In this document: positions 24,840 to 36,959 of the stretch, piece after piece
Layout of the letters: every line of letters starts with the position of its first letter
How positions within the stretch are numbered: position 1 is the first letter of the stretch
NCBI RefSeq assembly: GCF_019578655.1
Contig: NC_063263.1
Location: forward strand, 5,404,001-5,468,000
Source of the DNA: Ricinus communis
Lineage: Eukaryota; Streptophyta; Magnoliopsida; Malpighiales; Euphorbiaceae
Length of the DNA stretch: 64,000 bases
Direction of reading: 5' to 3'
Position numbers and translations under genes: made by a program
The notes under the pieces: model-generated
Seen by the model: the letters and a program-made list of their open reading frames with translations, nothing else
Databases searched by the model: none
What the model was told of the DNA's origin: nothing

Positions 24840-26790
24840 AGCTTCAATGGTAATTTTTCTAACTTTGCTGTTAATTTTGATTGTTTATATTTTTTATTTT
24901 GCTACATTTTTAGACAAAGCTTCTTGGATAGTTGATATAAGGGCTACAAATTATATGTGCCCTAATTATTCTTTTCTAATTCTAGTGTTACTAATACATA
25001 TACTTCTATCCACTTACCTGATCGTCGAAACCAAACTGTCACTCATGCAGGCGATATCATTTTAAATCCTAAGATGATATTAACTAATATTTTGCACATT
25101 CCAAGTTTTTAACATAATCTGTTGTTTGTGAGTCAGCTTACCATTTATAATAATTTGAGAGTTGTCTTTGACTTAGACTATTACATATCTCAATATCCAA
25201 AGAGTAATTCTATCATAGTTGTTGGGAAGCAAAAAGGAGGCTTATATAGACTCAATTCTTCTAGGTTTTCTTATATTATAATCTCTTCACTTGTCAATTC
25301 AGTTGTTTCACATTCTTCATTTCTATCTTCTATAAATACTATATCTTCTACTTCATGTCTAAATAAGAATTGGTGATTCTCATATTAATAAAGCTAAAGC
25401 TTTGATTCATAATGTCTCTACTATTAATGATGTTTGCTTGTGATATTCTAGATTAAGGCATGCATCGCTGACAAGATTATAATACACACCGATATTGTAA
25501 CATTAATTGCTCTTATTTTGATACTCCTTGTTCTATTTGTCCTTTGGCAAAGCAACATATACTTTCTTTTCCAACTCATAATATTCAATCTGTTGCTCCT
25601 TTTTATATCTTGCATCTTGATGTTACCGGTCCATGTTATGTTTAGTCCTTGACAAGAGCTTCTTCTTTTTAGCTATAGTTGATGATTTCTCAAAAGTAAC
25701 ATGGACTTTTTTATAAACCACAAATCCCATACTTGTTTTATTCTTAATACCTTCTTCAAATACATCAAAACATAATTTGATTCTGTTATCAAAATAGTTC
25801 GAACTGATAATGGTTATAAATTCTTGAATTCCTCATATTATGCTTTGTTTACATCATCCAGAATTCATCATAAAAAATCTTGCACCTAGACCCCACAACA
25901 AAATGGCATAGTTGAAAGAAAACATAAGCACATACTGCAAATTGCTAGAGCTTTCAAATTGCAAGCACATTTACCAAATTATTTTTTTGGGAAAATGTAT
26001 CTTAACTACCACATATATAATTAATAAGTTACCCACTCCTTTATTGCAGTGGAAATCTCTTTTTAAGATATTGTCTCACAAACCTCTAAATTATCAAATA
26101 CTCAAACTATTTAGTTGTTTGTGTTTTGCTATAAACAATACTCTTCTCCACAAAACCAAGTTTGAACCTATAGCTTCTCAGTATATTTTTCTTGGTTATG
26201 CTCATGATCATAAAGCTTATAAAGTATTTAATCTTTAGTCCAAGAAATTATTTTTTTAGCAAAGATGTGGTTTTTAATGAGCATAATTTTCCTTTTGCAA
26301 ATGAGCCATCTTCTTCTTCTATTATGTTTCCTTTAGTCTCTATTAATGATGATCCCACCTCATTTTTTGATGCTACTAATTTACATAATGATTCCTTACA
26401 TTCCACACCTTCTACAATATCACGTGGTTCTCTTGTCTTACCTATTGTTTCTACACTTGATTCTTCTTTTGTTCATCCCACAACTATCACTACTATTGCT
26501 CATCTCATACGCAATGATAGACCTAAATCTTTACCCTCTTGGATGTAAGATTTTATGGTCATTTTTCTTCTATAAATTCTTCTTTTGCATTGTCTTCTTC
26601 TGCCTTATTTTCTTATGCTCCTCCATATTTGCTTTCTGCTTTACCTTCTTCTTCCTTTTTTTTTTTTTACTTTCTCTCATGCACATTTACATTTCTTAGC
26701 TAATGTATCAATTGTTACTAAGCCTAATACTTATGACAAGCCCAAAAAAGTTCCACAATAGATTGCTGCCATTGATTTAGAATTAAATAT
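24840..26790 (+). pseudogene. Copia protease and integrase relic (element B)
   Basis: The protease site reads ASWIVDIRATNYMCPN (about 24918-24965), with the catalytic DSGAT changed to DIRAT. The pre-integrase motif RLRHAS follows near 25450. The integrase core is recognisable: FLAIVDDFSKVTWTF (about 25665), RTDNGYKFLNSS (about 25800) and [17 protein letters not shown] (about 25895), so all three acidic positions can be placed, but stops and shifts interrupt the frame. The reading continues to IDLELN at 26790, where a Ty3/gypsy-like LTR has inserted; the polyprotein resumes at 31543. Confidence 0.85.
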
Positions 26791-26812
26791 TGTAACACTC
26801 GTACCTAAAGAA

Positions 26813-26816
<4 letters not shown>

Positions 26817-26841
<25 letters not shown>
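26817..26841. repeat. (AAT)n microsatellite
   Basis: Eight or more AAT units close to the start of the gypsy-like LTR. Confidence 0.85.
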
Positions 26842-26845
<4 letters not shown>

Positions 26846-27164
26846 TAGAAATTTTAAAAATTTAACTTATGTGATTAAAGTATATATATATTTTTTAAAT
26901 TGAATGATCTATAATCAAATTATTACTCAGATCTTTTTATTTTCAAAAGAAAATTTCTATTGCTAGATAACAATAAAAGCATCAATTATAACTATATTTA
27001 ATTAGTATGAATTTCAAATAATTAATTAAGTAGTTTATGTAAAGTGTGATTTACCTTTTATAAATGTAGTACTCTATGTTTTCTAATTTTAAATATATAT
27101 TTATATGAATATATTTAGATTTTAGTTCTTGAAAATAAATAATAATCAATTAAAAAGATAATTG

Positions 27165-27165
<1 letters not shown>

Positions 27166-27206
<41 letters not shown>
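27166..27206. repeat. (TA)n microsatellite
   Basis: About 20 TA units inside the gypsy-like LTR. Confidence 0.85.
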
Positions 27207-27208
<2 letters not shown>

Positions 27209-29519
27209 AATTAAAGAAGTAACTAATTAACAACTAAGATATAAGTGGATGTAATAATAAGAATTTCTTTTATTTAGGGCTTAACATGCAAAAACACTAT
27301 TTTTGGTATTTTTGTAGTTAATAAGATTAGTAAGGGCAATTTGGTAATTTTCATATTAGAGTAACGTTAAATTAGTATTTTTATATTTTATCAAATTATA
27401 ATTTAATCCAAATATAATAAATTAGGGACTAAATTAAAAGAACAAAAACAAGCTTAGGAGTCTAATAGAAATCTATCATGGGTAGAGAAAAAGAAAAAAA
27501 AAAAAAGAAAGAGAAAATAATAAAAATTTATAAGAGCTTAGGCATTTTGTCAAAGACATTTTCTTTTCTTCTTCAAGCAGAAAGAGAATAACTCCTCTCT
27601 ATTTATTTGTTTTTTGGCAAAACTGTAGATAACAATTTAAAAGGAGTTAGAGAGTGTGGTTAGTGTATGTGGATAGAGGAATAAAAAGCCAATCATTTTA
27701 GGGTGGTTTGAGATAGTGCGATGCAGTGAGAAAGAGAATCGAATAGAGAGAAAATAAGAGTTAGTTCGATTTTTTTTCATTTCTGAGCACCTCCAACGAC
27801 ATATGGATGATCAGACCTCATAGATGGACTCCACAGCTTCCAAAGCTTTTAGATGCCATTAGTTTCACAACAATTGAATATCATTGAAAATTTAATGGTC
27901 GAGAATATTTAATTATTTTAGAGATGGTCAGTGACTTGAATGAAAATTTTAAATACTAGATACATGATTTATGCAAAGATACGAGTTTGTAGATATTCTT
28001 GGGCCGTCGATTGAACTTTGAAGACTGGTGACATGTTGACCGACGTTATGCATCTAGGTAAATATTGAATTGCTTAATTTTAGTTTATTACTTTAAAAAA
28101 AGTTATGTAGGTTAATAGATAATTATTTATTATAATCTATAATATTTGATAAAGAAGTATTATATAATTAAGAACTTAATATTTTATGGTTATTATTAAT
28201 TTTATTAAATAACTTGTAACTTAGGTGGATAAAAGAAATTTCTATAAATCATGTTATGAATATTACTAATAATACGAATTTTACCAATAATACAATAAAA
28301 TTTGATTAAATATATGATATATAGATTACAAATATATGTGGTAAATTAATAATAATTATGTATTGTATTTGGTTATTCATATAGAAATCTGACTAGTTGA
28401 GTATTAAATCTAACAAGTGTAAATAAATGATCTATGATTAAAAGTTGACTATATAAAATTAATGGTAAATAATTGTTAATTTGAGAATAAGTTTTAATTA
28501 CTAGCAATGTTGTCAATTAATGCTTCAAAGTTAAATGAATATTGAAGGACTGAAAGTATTTATATGAAGAAGATAAAGCTCGAAATATGTAAAGATAATT
28601 GTTTGGACTACTGTATAAGATATCTAGTTGGACTGATTAAATAAAAGTTAGACTAAATTATTGGATGTCCCGATTGGATATTTTGTGTGATTATGATTAT
28701 GAAATATTTTTAGTAGGAAATTGACCTATTTCATGAGGGAATTAGTCCAAATTATAAAAGAGAAACTGCCGAGTTTTCAGCAAAATTAATTAGAATAAGA
28801 AGATAAATAATAGAATTATATAAAAATAATATTAGAATTATACATTATATATTAGGCAAGAATCATTAGGAAATAGGGTTTAGATTTATTTTTAAATTTT
28901 ATCTATGTATGAGTTATAAGATTAAGTGTTCGAAAGATATTTTGGAAGAAATTTAACGAGTTAAGTAAAATGTATATTTAGCTCGGATCTTGCATACCAG
29001 ATGAATGAAAAAAAATCTATAATATTGTATTTTTCAATAATATATTGCTTATATTTGTATTCTTATGGTTTGTTGAAATGTTTCTACATTATTTATATTA
29101 AGAGCAATTTAGAATCTTGTTATTTTAATAGAAAGTGGAACGAAGAATGATATTTTTAGTTTTCTTATCTTATATATGAATGTGATTTTATATAACTGGA
29201 TAAATAGGTAGACACTAATTTATATGACCTATGATATCACACTTTGGATATCAAGTATTAATAGGATACTGTCTTTGGGACAACGCTTATTATACACATT
29301 GCCCTTAGGGCATATGCTAGGTGGTACCTTTTTGGGGGCTATTTGTCTGTGCACATATGGCTAGGATTGCACTTTGGGCTGCTAGGTGAGACGTCTTTGC
29401 GTCCAAAGTTGTCAAGGATCAGTAGGATACATCTATGGGTATATATTGGTTTCTACTGAACTACTTATTTATTTATTTAGATTTTTCTTGATTCGATATC
29501 AGACTTTAATTATATGATA

Positions 29520-31140
29520 GGCAAATTTCACAAGTGCACGGATCGCAATAAGTAGTATACAATGAGTATGACTATCATTCCCACAAGGAGATTGATACCA
29601 AGTACTAGCTCTAATTGTATTTCCACAATCTAACAAAATTGAATAATTGCAACTGAATAAATAAATAACAAGAAAAGAAAACTTAAAGCTAGTAATAGTT
29701 TTCTTTGAAAATCTATAATTAAAACTAGAGCTTGGATTTGTTTCACTTACTATTACTCGGATTATAAGATCTTTTCACAGTTCAAATTATTAATTTAGTG
29801 AAGGATAAATTATTCAAATTACTTAGAGTTTTTTTCGAGCTCATCTAAGAATATTAAAGTCAATTCGGATTCGAGTCATAGCACATGGTTTCATAAAAGC
29901 GTATGATTTTCTTGATCTAAATAAAGCAGGTTTTACCCCCCGTGGAAACGTATAAGAAGTTTTCTCCTCGTACGACTCGAGAAAAATAATTCGAAGTTCT
30001 ATATATATCTAGACAACATATTTTCATGGTCACGTCAATTAACTAGGGTTCATTAAATTCTTTAGTAATTTATGGCTCCCCGAAGGATTCGTCTACTTTC
30101 ATGATCGAGGTTTCTAAATTTTACAATTCTATGAACTGATAAATTATGCAACTTTTGTTGTCTCTAATATACTGAAGAACATTTATTTAATTGGGCCTAA
30201 AATCAAAGACAAGAACAAGTAAAAACAACTTATAAGATTAAAAATTAATTCATTGAAAGAAAATTAAGATCCAAACAAGTAACAGATACACAAATCCAAA
30301 CCCTAAGAAGAGTCTAGTAATACATGATTGTGGCAACACACAATAAAAAAATCAAAGAAGGAAAAGAAATAATTGTTTCAAATCTTGAATCTTCGTGCAA
30401 TTTCTCTTGATCTCCTTAGGTATGTCTTCAAAAGTTGTTTCTCTAAAGGTTCTCTCCCCTATAATAACTATTCTCTTCCCATTTTATAGCCAAGGCTTAA
30501 GAAAATCCTAACTTGCCTTTAATTTTCGAGTTTCCAATAAAAGAAACTATCTTTTATTTCGACATGGCTTCAAGTACGGCCGTGTGGAGTCCTTTTATTT
30601 ATGGCATGGCTTGGCACAAGCCCATATGTGATCCTATATTGTGCTATCATTATATCTTCAATTTAGGCAAAAGCAAGCACGGTTTAGAGCACGCCCGTGT
30701 GTCATGTCATACTGAACTTTCATAACTTCTTTGAAATAAGCCGAAGCAAGCACGATTTGGAGCACGTCAGTATGCTCGCTGTATGTTATTTCCTTCAGAG
30801 TCTAGTGGCAGACATGGCCTTGAACATAACCGTGTGTCAAATCGTGCTTCTTGATCCTTTACCCAGTGTGTGACACGGGCACACGCACGCACATGTGTGG
30901 ACAATATACATTTTCCTTGATAATCTAAGGCACCTTTTTAGACTTTTCTACAAATAGGGAAAAACTTATTAAGAATTAAATATAAATTCCTTAATAAACT
31001 AAAGGTAAACAAAAATACTAAAATAAAAGTATAACTTAAATAAACTCCTAATTAAATTAAAATTCTTCCTAATTAATATAACTTTTATTTAAAAGTCGTT
31101 AAAATTCAACTCAAAGACATGTGTAAAATTACACACAACA
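29520..31140. mobile_element. Nested insert with CACGGNCGTG-type palindromes
   Basis: Begins CAAATTTCACAAGTGCACGG and ends near ATGTGTAAAATTACACAC; the ends are imperfect inverted repeats. Between 30570 and 30890 it carries several degenerate palindromes such as ACGGCCGTGTGG, CACGCCCGTGTGTCATG and ACACGGGCACACG, spaced 70-90 bp apart. The start phrase 'AAGTGCACGGATCGCA ... ATCATTCCCACAAGGAGATTG' resembles a widespread plant repeat. No transposon gene is visible; a 70-codon open frame over the palindromes is probably chance. The class is undetermined. Confidence 0.45.
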
Positions 31141-31542
31141 TTATAATTGATATTTATTTTGTTTGATTTGAGATATAGATATTGTTGACTTCATATGAAA
31201 AAATAGAATACAGTTTAGATGCATACTAAGATGGCTCTTTATTTATTTAGGTTTTAAAAATTTCATTTGTCTAATTAGATTTATTTGATTAAATATTTTT
31301 ATTCAGAATATTAGTAGTATTTTTCTCTAGCAGAAAAGTATTCAAGTATCATATCATATTATAGAAATTTTATTTAAATCTTTGATTGTTCCCTTTTGTT
31401 ATTTGTTCATCCTTTCACTGAGTTTTTACTCGCTTTTTTTTTTTACCCACCAGTATTATGCAGGATACTTAAAAGATCCACAGTTCGATAAAGAGAAGAA
31501 TAAGAATTAGCTTGTTGGGTTAATTTAGGCAGGAACGTTACA

Positions 31543-32690
31543 AATGCCCTTGAAGACAATGATACTTGGGAGCTCACATCTTTGCCCTTGGGTAAAATAG
31601 TCATAGGATCTAAATGGGTCTATAAAATCAAGTACAAACTATTTGATACTATTGATCATTTTAAAGCTAGATTAGTTACTAAGGGATATAAACAAGTTGA
31701 AGGACTTGACTTTATTGACAGTTTTTCTCCTGTGGTCCAATGGGTTACTGTTAGGTTGTTTTCAATCATAATTGCTCATCATGCTTGGTCTCTTTTCCAA
31801 TTAGACATTAATAATGCCTTTTTATATGGTTATATTGATGAGGAACTGTATATGACTCCTCTTGCTGGTTATGCAAAATATTTGCCACATCAAGTTTGCA
31901 GGTTAAAGAGGTTTCTTTATGGTCTAAAGCAGACTAGTCGACAATGGAATAAGGAGTTCACTTCAACAGTCCTCTCATGATCACTGCTTGTTCGTGAGAT
32001 CTATTGATGTTTCTTTCATTGATATTCTAATTTATGTTGATGATATTTTAATAACTGGTTTAGACGTTTCTTTCATGCATGAAGGCAAGGTTTTGCTTCA
32101 TAGAAACTATTAAGGTTCTTGGCTATGCTAAGTATTTTTTGGGTCTTGAGATTGCCAGGTCAAATGCTGGAATTTTTCTTAATTAGCAAAAATACATCAT
32201 TGGCATCTTAACTTTTGTTGGATTTTTCAATTGTAAGCCTGCTCAATTTCCTTTGCCTAAAGGTCTTTCACTTTCTTTGGATAGTGGAGATCCTTTATCT
32301 GAACTGGACAAATATAAATGATTGATTGTTCAATTACTTTATGTCAACATGACCAAGCCTGACTTAGCTATTCAGTTAAGCTTTTGAGTCAATTTATGAG
32401 CTTTCCTTGAAAGCCTCACATAGAGGTTGCTATGCATGTCCTCAGATATCTCAAGGCCACTATTCATAAAGGTCTTTTTTATTCTTCTTCTTCTTAGCTC
32501 ACTTTGACAACCTATTTTCGGATTGGGCTTCTTGTCATTCTAGCAAACGTTCTGTGACTGGCTATTGTATCTTCTTGGGTTCTTTTTTGGTTTCATGGAA
32601 GACCAAGAAATAAAATATTGTCTCTATCCTCTGCTAAGGCGAAGTATATGAGTATGGCAACTACATCTTATGAAATGAAATGATTGAGTT
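31543..32690 (+). pseudogene. Copia reverse transcriptase and RNase H relic (element B)
   Basis: Continues the polyprotein after the gypsy-like insert. The open stretch 31582-31980 shows KWVYKIKYK, KARLVTKGYKQVEGLDF, FSPVV, LFQLDINNAFLYG (first catalytic aspartate) and RLKRFLYGLKQT. A stop and a frame change follow, then IDILIYVDDILITGL (YVDD near 32034-32050) in another frame. RNase H pieces include [17 protein letters not shown] and SSAKAKYMSMATTSYEM near 32500-32680. No 3' LTR was found; LINE-like sequence begins right after it. Confidence 0.85.
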
Positions 32691-33010
32691 TTTTGTTTTG
32701 TGATTTTCATAAGGGCAGCAAGTTTCTACGGAGTTTCACCCTTGCCCAAAACCACGCAACCAATTAAGGCATGAACACAAAGCGAAAAATGTGATTCATA
32801 AGCACCTTGATCAATTTTGACTGCCATGTATTCTCCTTTATTTTTCAGTTGTGCCGATGATGCCAAAGACACCTCCTCGCCACACACAACTGATGTAAAA
32901 CTTGGTGCAGCGCTACCAATATTTTTCTGCTTAATACCATGCCAAGCAAACATGTTTGCATGACTGATGTAACATATTGCAAAGAATTGTCGCCATGTTG
33001 GATGGCGGAA
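32690..33010 (-). pseudogene. LINE ORF1-type (DUF4283-like) fragment
   Basis: A minus-strand open stretch (32726-32953) ends GEYMAVKIDQGAYESHF, CVHALIGCVVLGKGETP and then a stop followed by KLAALMKIT. This matches the pattern of the N-terminal DUF4283 domain found in plant LINE-associated ORF1 proteins (KGETPWKL with the tryptophan turned into a stop). The upstream part continues in another frame. It is a small truncated relic at the 3' end of the broken copia element. Confidence 0.5.
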
Positions 33011-33119
33011 GGGATGCCCAGGGAAGCATGGAAAAGCATCAAAAGTGTCTTAATCTTTTTATACATAAGTACGTGTTTGAAAATGAAAATTCTATATGTA
33101 AAAATATAATAACACATCA

Positions 33120-33273
33120 AAAAAGTTTTATATGTTAGGATTTAACACATTATATATATATATATATATATGTATATAAGTAAATAAAATAAAATATTAA
33201 AATTATATAATTAGAATTTTATAAAAATTCAAAATATAATTAGTCATATTCCTAGAATTTTATATCTTAGAAT

Positions 33274-33305
<32 letters not shown>

Positions 33306-34270
33306 GTAAATAAAATATAAAAGTTAAAATTATTAACATATTTTTTATTTTTTTAATTAGTCATACTCCAAAGAAATTAAAAGTTGATATACTTCCTACA
33401 AATGATAAAATGAATTATTTATTAAAATTAATATAATATAATTTTCAAGAAGTCTTTATATACTAACAAATTTAATTATTAAAGAATGAAACTAATTTTT
33501 TACATATTTGACAAAATTTATATTTTTGTGATGGACATCAATATTTATTATTCACAGACACAGTATTTATTATTTATTGTAACGATGTATATTTTTTATT
33601 TCATCAATTTTTAGATATTTATTATTTTAGTGAATGATGTTCATTATTTATGACTTGCATGTTCATTAATTCATTCTTGTTAATTCATTAGTTATAATTT
33701 TATGTATTCTTAATATTTATTATTTATTATAACAATGTTCATTTTTTTATTCCATCAGTTTTTAGATGTTCATTATTTAAGTGAAGAATGTTAATCATTT
33801 ATGATATGTATGTTCACTAATTTATTTTTATTAATTCAGTAGTTATAACTTTTATTACTGTGAAATATTATTTTCAGATAAAAATAATGTTGATTCTTTA
33901 TAAAAATTACATTCACTGTTTTTATTACTGACATACGAATTCACCATTCATAAGTATAATATTCATTAATTTATTAATAGATATTCATAATTAATCAATA
34001 TCATATTCATTAATTGATTCAAGCGGATATATATAATATAAATATAATGTAAATTGTTCTTACATTTAATAAATAAAAAATATTAAGCTAAAGTTATAAT
34101 ATAAATATTTATATTATGATTTTTAATAAAATAAAATTAGCAAACAATGAACATTCAACGTTTAGATAATAAATATCTAATAAATATTTAATGTATATTT
34201 AATATATGTTTAATGAATATAAATTATTAAGAAAACGTGCGTTAAATTGTGTTCCGGCACTAAAATATAA
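33120..34270. repeat. AT-rich repeat region with TA runs and 150-bp duplication
   Basis: TA microsatellites lie at about 33152-33171 and 33274-33301. A direct duplication with 150-bp period runs from 33564 to about 33857 (TATTTATTATTTATTGTAAC / TATTTATTATTTATTATAAC). The segment 33950-34235 matches 9783-10110 in the same orientation. No gene was seen. Confidence 0.55.
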
Positions 34271-34279
34271 AGCCCCTTT

Positions 34280-35600
34280 ACAACCCATTTAATTTTCATA
34301 TATTATCCATTTCTTATTTATATTTATATATTAAGGGTTGATTAAGATGAATAAATGTTTGTAGGTAGAATTTGCCACCTCACGATAATATACGCTAAAA
34401 CTTTCTAATTTTAGTCCCATTTGCACCAAAATCTTTAGTTGAAAACTTTATCAGGCCCTCTCTTCCTTCTTCCGTGATGGCGATGGTTAGTCTTGGTCCC
34501 AAACAACTCCTCGTGGCTCGGGCTTTCTAAACTGCACTGTCGTCTAGTTTCACTGGAGAGAACAATTCTAAATGTGGATATTGAGAGGCAATTGATCTCT
34601 TTGAAAGTTCTTTTGGGTTAATTTAGATAGTTTTGGATGCTTGGAATATAGGGATAAACCTCCATTTCATGAGCTTCATTCTGGTAAAGATTTCACTTGG
34701 ATTCGATAAAATTCGAAATTAGATTGGGACAAATTGAACCAAAAATAGAATCTTTTAATCTAAAATTGAAAAGTTAACTTTGTAGCAGATTGCATCTTGG
34801 AAAATAGGTTAGGAGTCCAAAACCTTTATTAGTAGTAGGATCTCAATAGATATAGGTTTTTATTTGTATATCAGCATCTTTTTTTGCCACAACCGTCGTC
34901 CCGAGCTCCGCCCTCTCTCAACTTCGTTGACCACAATCATTGCCACCACGAACCGAGCCCTTTGATCCTCTAGTGGCTAATATGGAGTGACGCTGTGAAG
35001 ACGAGCAATAGGCAAAGCATTATATAGAGAATGCACATCCCAAAATTTAATTGGGTATGGTGGTAGTGTTCTTGCTGTGGTACTCTTGCAGTGCTGTTCT
35101 TGCACTGGTTTTCTCTAATGGCATAATGTAATTGATGATTTAGCTCAACAAATATCAGAATCGATAAGGCTAGATACTTATATTTTCCATCCTTTCACTC
35201 AAAATATTTTCACTCTTTCTTTATTTTCATCACAAATGATTGTAAGCACAGTAAATAATACTTTCCCCTCTTGTTTAAAGATCAAATCATCATCTGTCTT
35301 CTTTTCAGTTACCATTGAAAAGAAAATAAAAATTAAAAGTTGTTTACCATTTTGAGTATATATGGCAGATTTTGGGTACCGCAGGTGCAATTTATCCACC
35401 ACTAGAGCACATTGTTGAAACCCATTATAGGCTCCAATTTTTGTCTCGGCAATTAACACGCTAGCTATTTCAAATTTTATCATGATTTTTCCATATATTA
35501 GGTTGATTTTGTTGGTAATATCTGACAAACTCATATGTGCTATAGGAATTATTCACTTCTCCCAGATTGTTGTCACTACTGATGATACATCAACATTTCT
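34280..35600. other. Intergenic region before the SAUR cluster
   Basis: No gene is supported. A more GC-rich island at about 34870-35000 (CCGAGCTCCGCCCTCTC) has no long frame. A 111-codon minus-strand frame (35199-35534) has no recognisable domain. Confidence 0.45.
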
Positions 35601-35605
35601 TCATT

Positions 35606-35700
35606 GTAAGAGCCTTATGTACGATAGTACTGAGGGCAAGTGGAGATATATATAGAGAGAGACTAAAGAGTTGGACAGGCTCCATGTCCACTTGACATTT
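35606..35700. repeat. Cluster block M, copy 1
   Basis: Non-coding block GTAAGAGCCT ... AGACTAAAGAGTTGGACAGG, then CTCCATGTCCACTTGACAT. Related copies are at 37935-38018 and 55121-55194, each about 1 kb upstream of a SAUR gene. It contains a small hairpin GGACA...TGTCC. On the minus strand each copy can encode a peptide beginning (M)EPVxLFSL or similar. Confidence 0.65.
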
Positions 35701-35989
35701 AATGTGTAATATGAGTTATCTGTGGAATTAGCAGAAATGACAATTGGCAAAGGAAAATATTGCAGAAGAAGAACACCTCATATGCATTTTTCACTAAGAA
35801 GTTGGCAGTGACATTTGTAAGTACTCGGAAAGTATCAGGTTCATGATAACAACCAATACAATTCAACAACCTAAGTAGCTATATCTTTAGAATATCCGTA
35901 GTACTACAGAAAAGCGGATCTTATGGAAAGTGATTGCTCCTACAGCTATCTACTGATCCTTCCTCGAACTATAAGCAGATTATATTATG

Positions 35990-36300
35990 GATTATGATGG
36001 CTTCTTGACGGTACTCCTACGTAACCACAGTTCGTGTGAACTTTATGTGTGGTATCCTGTCAAGAAAAGGTTGATAAAATAAAGTGTCAAGTATGTTGTT
36101 GATTGTCGAGTATACTTTAGGTTCGTGGAACTTTCGCTGTGTGAATGAGCTGAACTTTCAACCAGCAGTACTGGAAACATTTGCACATGGACCAGTGACT
36201 TGATTATTTCATATTGTTATGGTGGTGCCATTACAAATATAGTGATAATTGCCAGTGTGTCAATTTGATCACCAACTTCCGGAAACAAGTTGCATGGAGA
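35990..36300 (+). repeat. SAUR unit upstream block (unit of SAUR 4)
   Basis: Contains GTGTGAACTTTATGTGTGG and TATCCTGTCAAGAAAAGGTT, then 'TTCCGGAAACAAGTTGCATGG'-like sequence. The same ordered strings are at 47790-48110 before SAUR 6 and, more diverged, at 38400-38770, 45360-45740 and 55540-55930. This marks the duplicated unit of the cluster. Confidence 0.7.
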
Positions 36301-36433
36301 TGTATGCATAGCCTAAAACATATGCATGCAAGAATTTGATCTAGATATTAGTTCCTTAGGATCTGTGATATACTGATAAGCATCTTCCTTACAAGTAGGC
36401 CATGCTTCAATTCTTTCAAAGTCTTGTTGATTG

Positions 36434-36568
36434 GTAGGCCAAGATGATCCCTTGAAATTGTTTGTAATTAATGGCGATAGCAAAACCATGTGACTCGTTC
36501 TCAAATATGCCCCCATCAGACCCAATTGAGGGCATGGTTGTAAGCTGTTTGGCTTTATATATATATGC
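36434..36568 (+). promoter_or_regulatory. SAUR 4 promoter
   Basis: GGTAGGCCAAGATGATCC (36434-36450), ACCATGTGAC (36485-36494) and TTTATATATATATG (36554-36567) occur in order; the TATA box is about 110 bp before the ATG. The first block is also found before SAUR 5, 6 and 7. Confidence 0.65.
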
Positions 36569-36671
36569 CCTTACCAAGTATACCTAGCTATCCAGAACCA
36601 AATATCTTCTTCACTTTCCAAGTTTTATAAATTAGTTCAATTCAACCAAAACACTTTGAAAGAAATCCAAA

Positions 36672-36950
36672 ATGGGTATTCGTTTGCCAAGGATTATTAG
36701 TGCTAAGCAAATTCTACGACGCATCCTCTTATCCCAGGAAATCCCTGATGTGCCTAAAGGTCATTTTGCGGTTTATGTTGGAGAAACTCAAAAGAAGCGA
36801 TTTACCGTCCCGATATCATACTTGAAGCATCCTTCATTCCAGAACTTGCTAAGTCAAGCTGAAAATGAGTTCGGATTTTATCATCCTACGGGCAGTCTAA
36901 TGATCCCTTGCAGTGAAGAAGTCTTCACAGATATCATTTTCAGTTTGTAG
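36672..36950 (+). CDS. SAUR family protein (SAUR 4), hallmark loop altered
   Basis: SAUR protein of 92 residues, no intron, starting [25 protein letters not shown] (about 28-39), [20 protein letters not shown] (about 42-61) and [14 protein letters not shown] are normal. The hallmark loop is changed: [10 protein letters not shown] has become [10 protein letters not shown], and the preceding EEEFGF is ENEFGF. It differs from SAUR 6 at 13 of 92 positions, and their flanks match for about 2 kb, so the two are recent duplicates; SAUR 6 keeps the standard loop. The open frame is intact, so it may still be made, possibly with weakened or altered partner binding (inference). Confidence 0.93.
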   Translation: MGIRLPRIISAKQILRRILLSQEIPDVPKGHFAVYVGETQKKRFTVPISYLKHPSFQNLLSQAENEFGFYHPTGSLMIPCSEEVFTDIIFSL

Positions 36951-36959
36951 GCCTTGTAA

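Larger units (their letters stand above)
26791..31542. mobile_element. Ty3/gypsy-like solo LTR inserted in copia element B
   Basis: Starts TGTAACACTCGTACC and ends GGAACGTTACA, giving inverted TGTAAC/GTTACA ends. Flanks are AATAT (26786-26790) and AATGC (31543-31547). These fit a 5-bp target duplication with two C/G-to-T/A transitions. Removing the insert rejoins the copia frame exactly (IDLELN then ALEDNDTWEL). No gag-pol frame was seen, and the start and end resemble LTRs of Del/Tekay-type chromoviruses, so it is best read as a solo LTR of about 3.1 kb plus a nested insert of about 1.6 kb. Confidence 0.65.

Noticed and set aside
35199..35534. 111-codon minus-strand open frame
   Set aside because: No recognisable domain. 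A few stop-free stretches of this length are expected by chance in 64 kb of such DNA.
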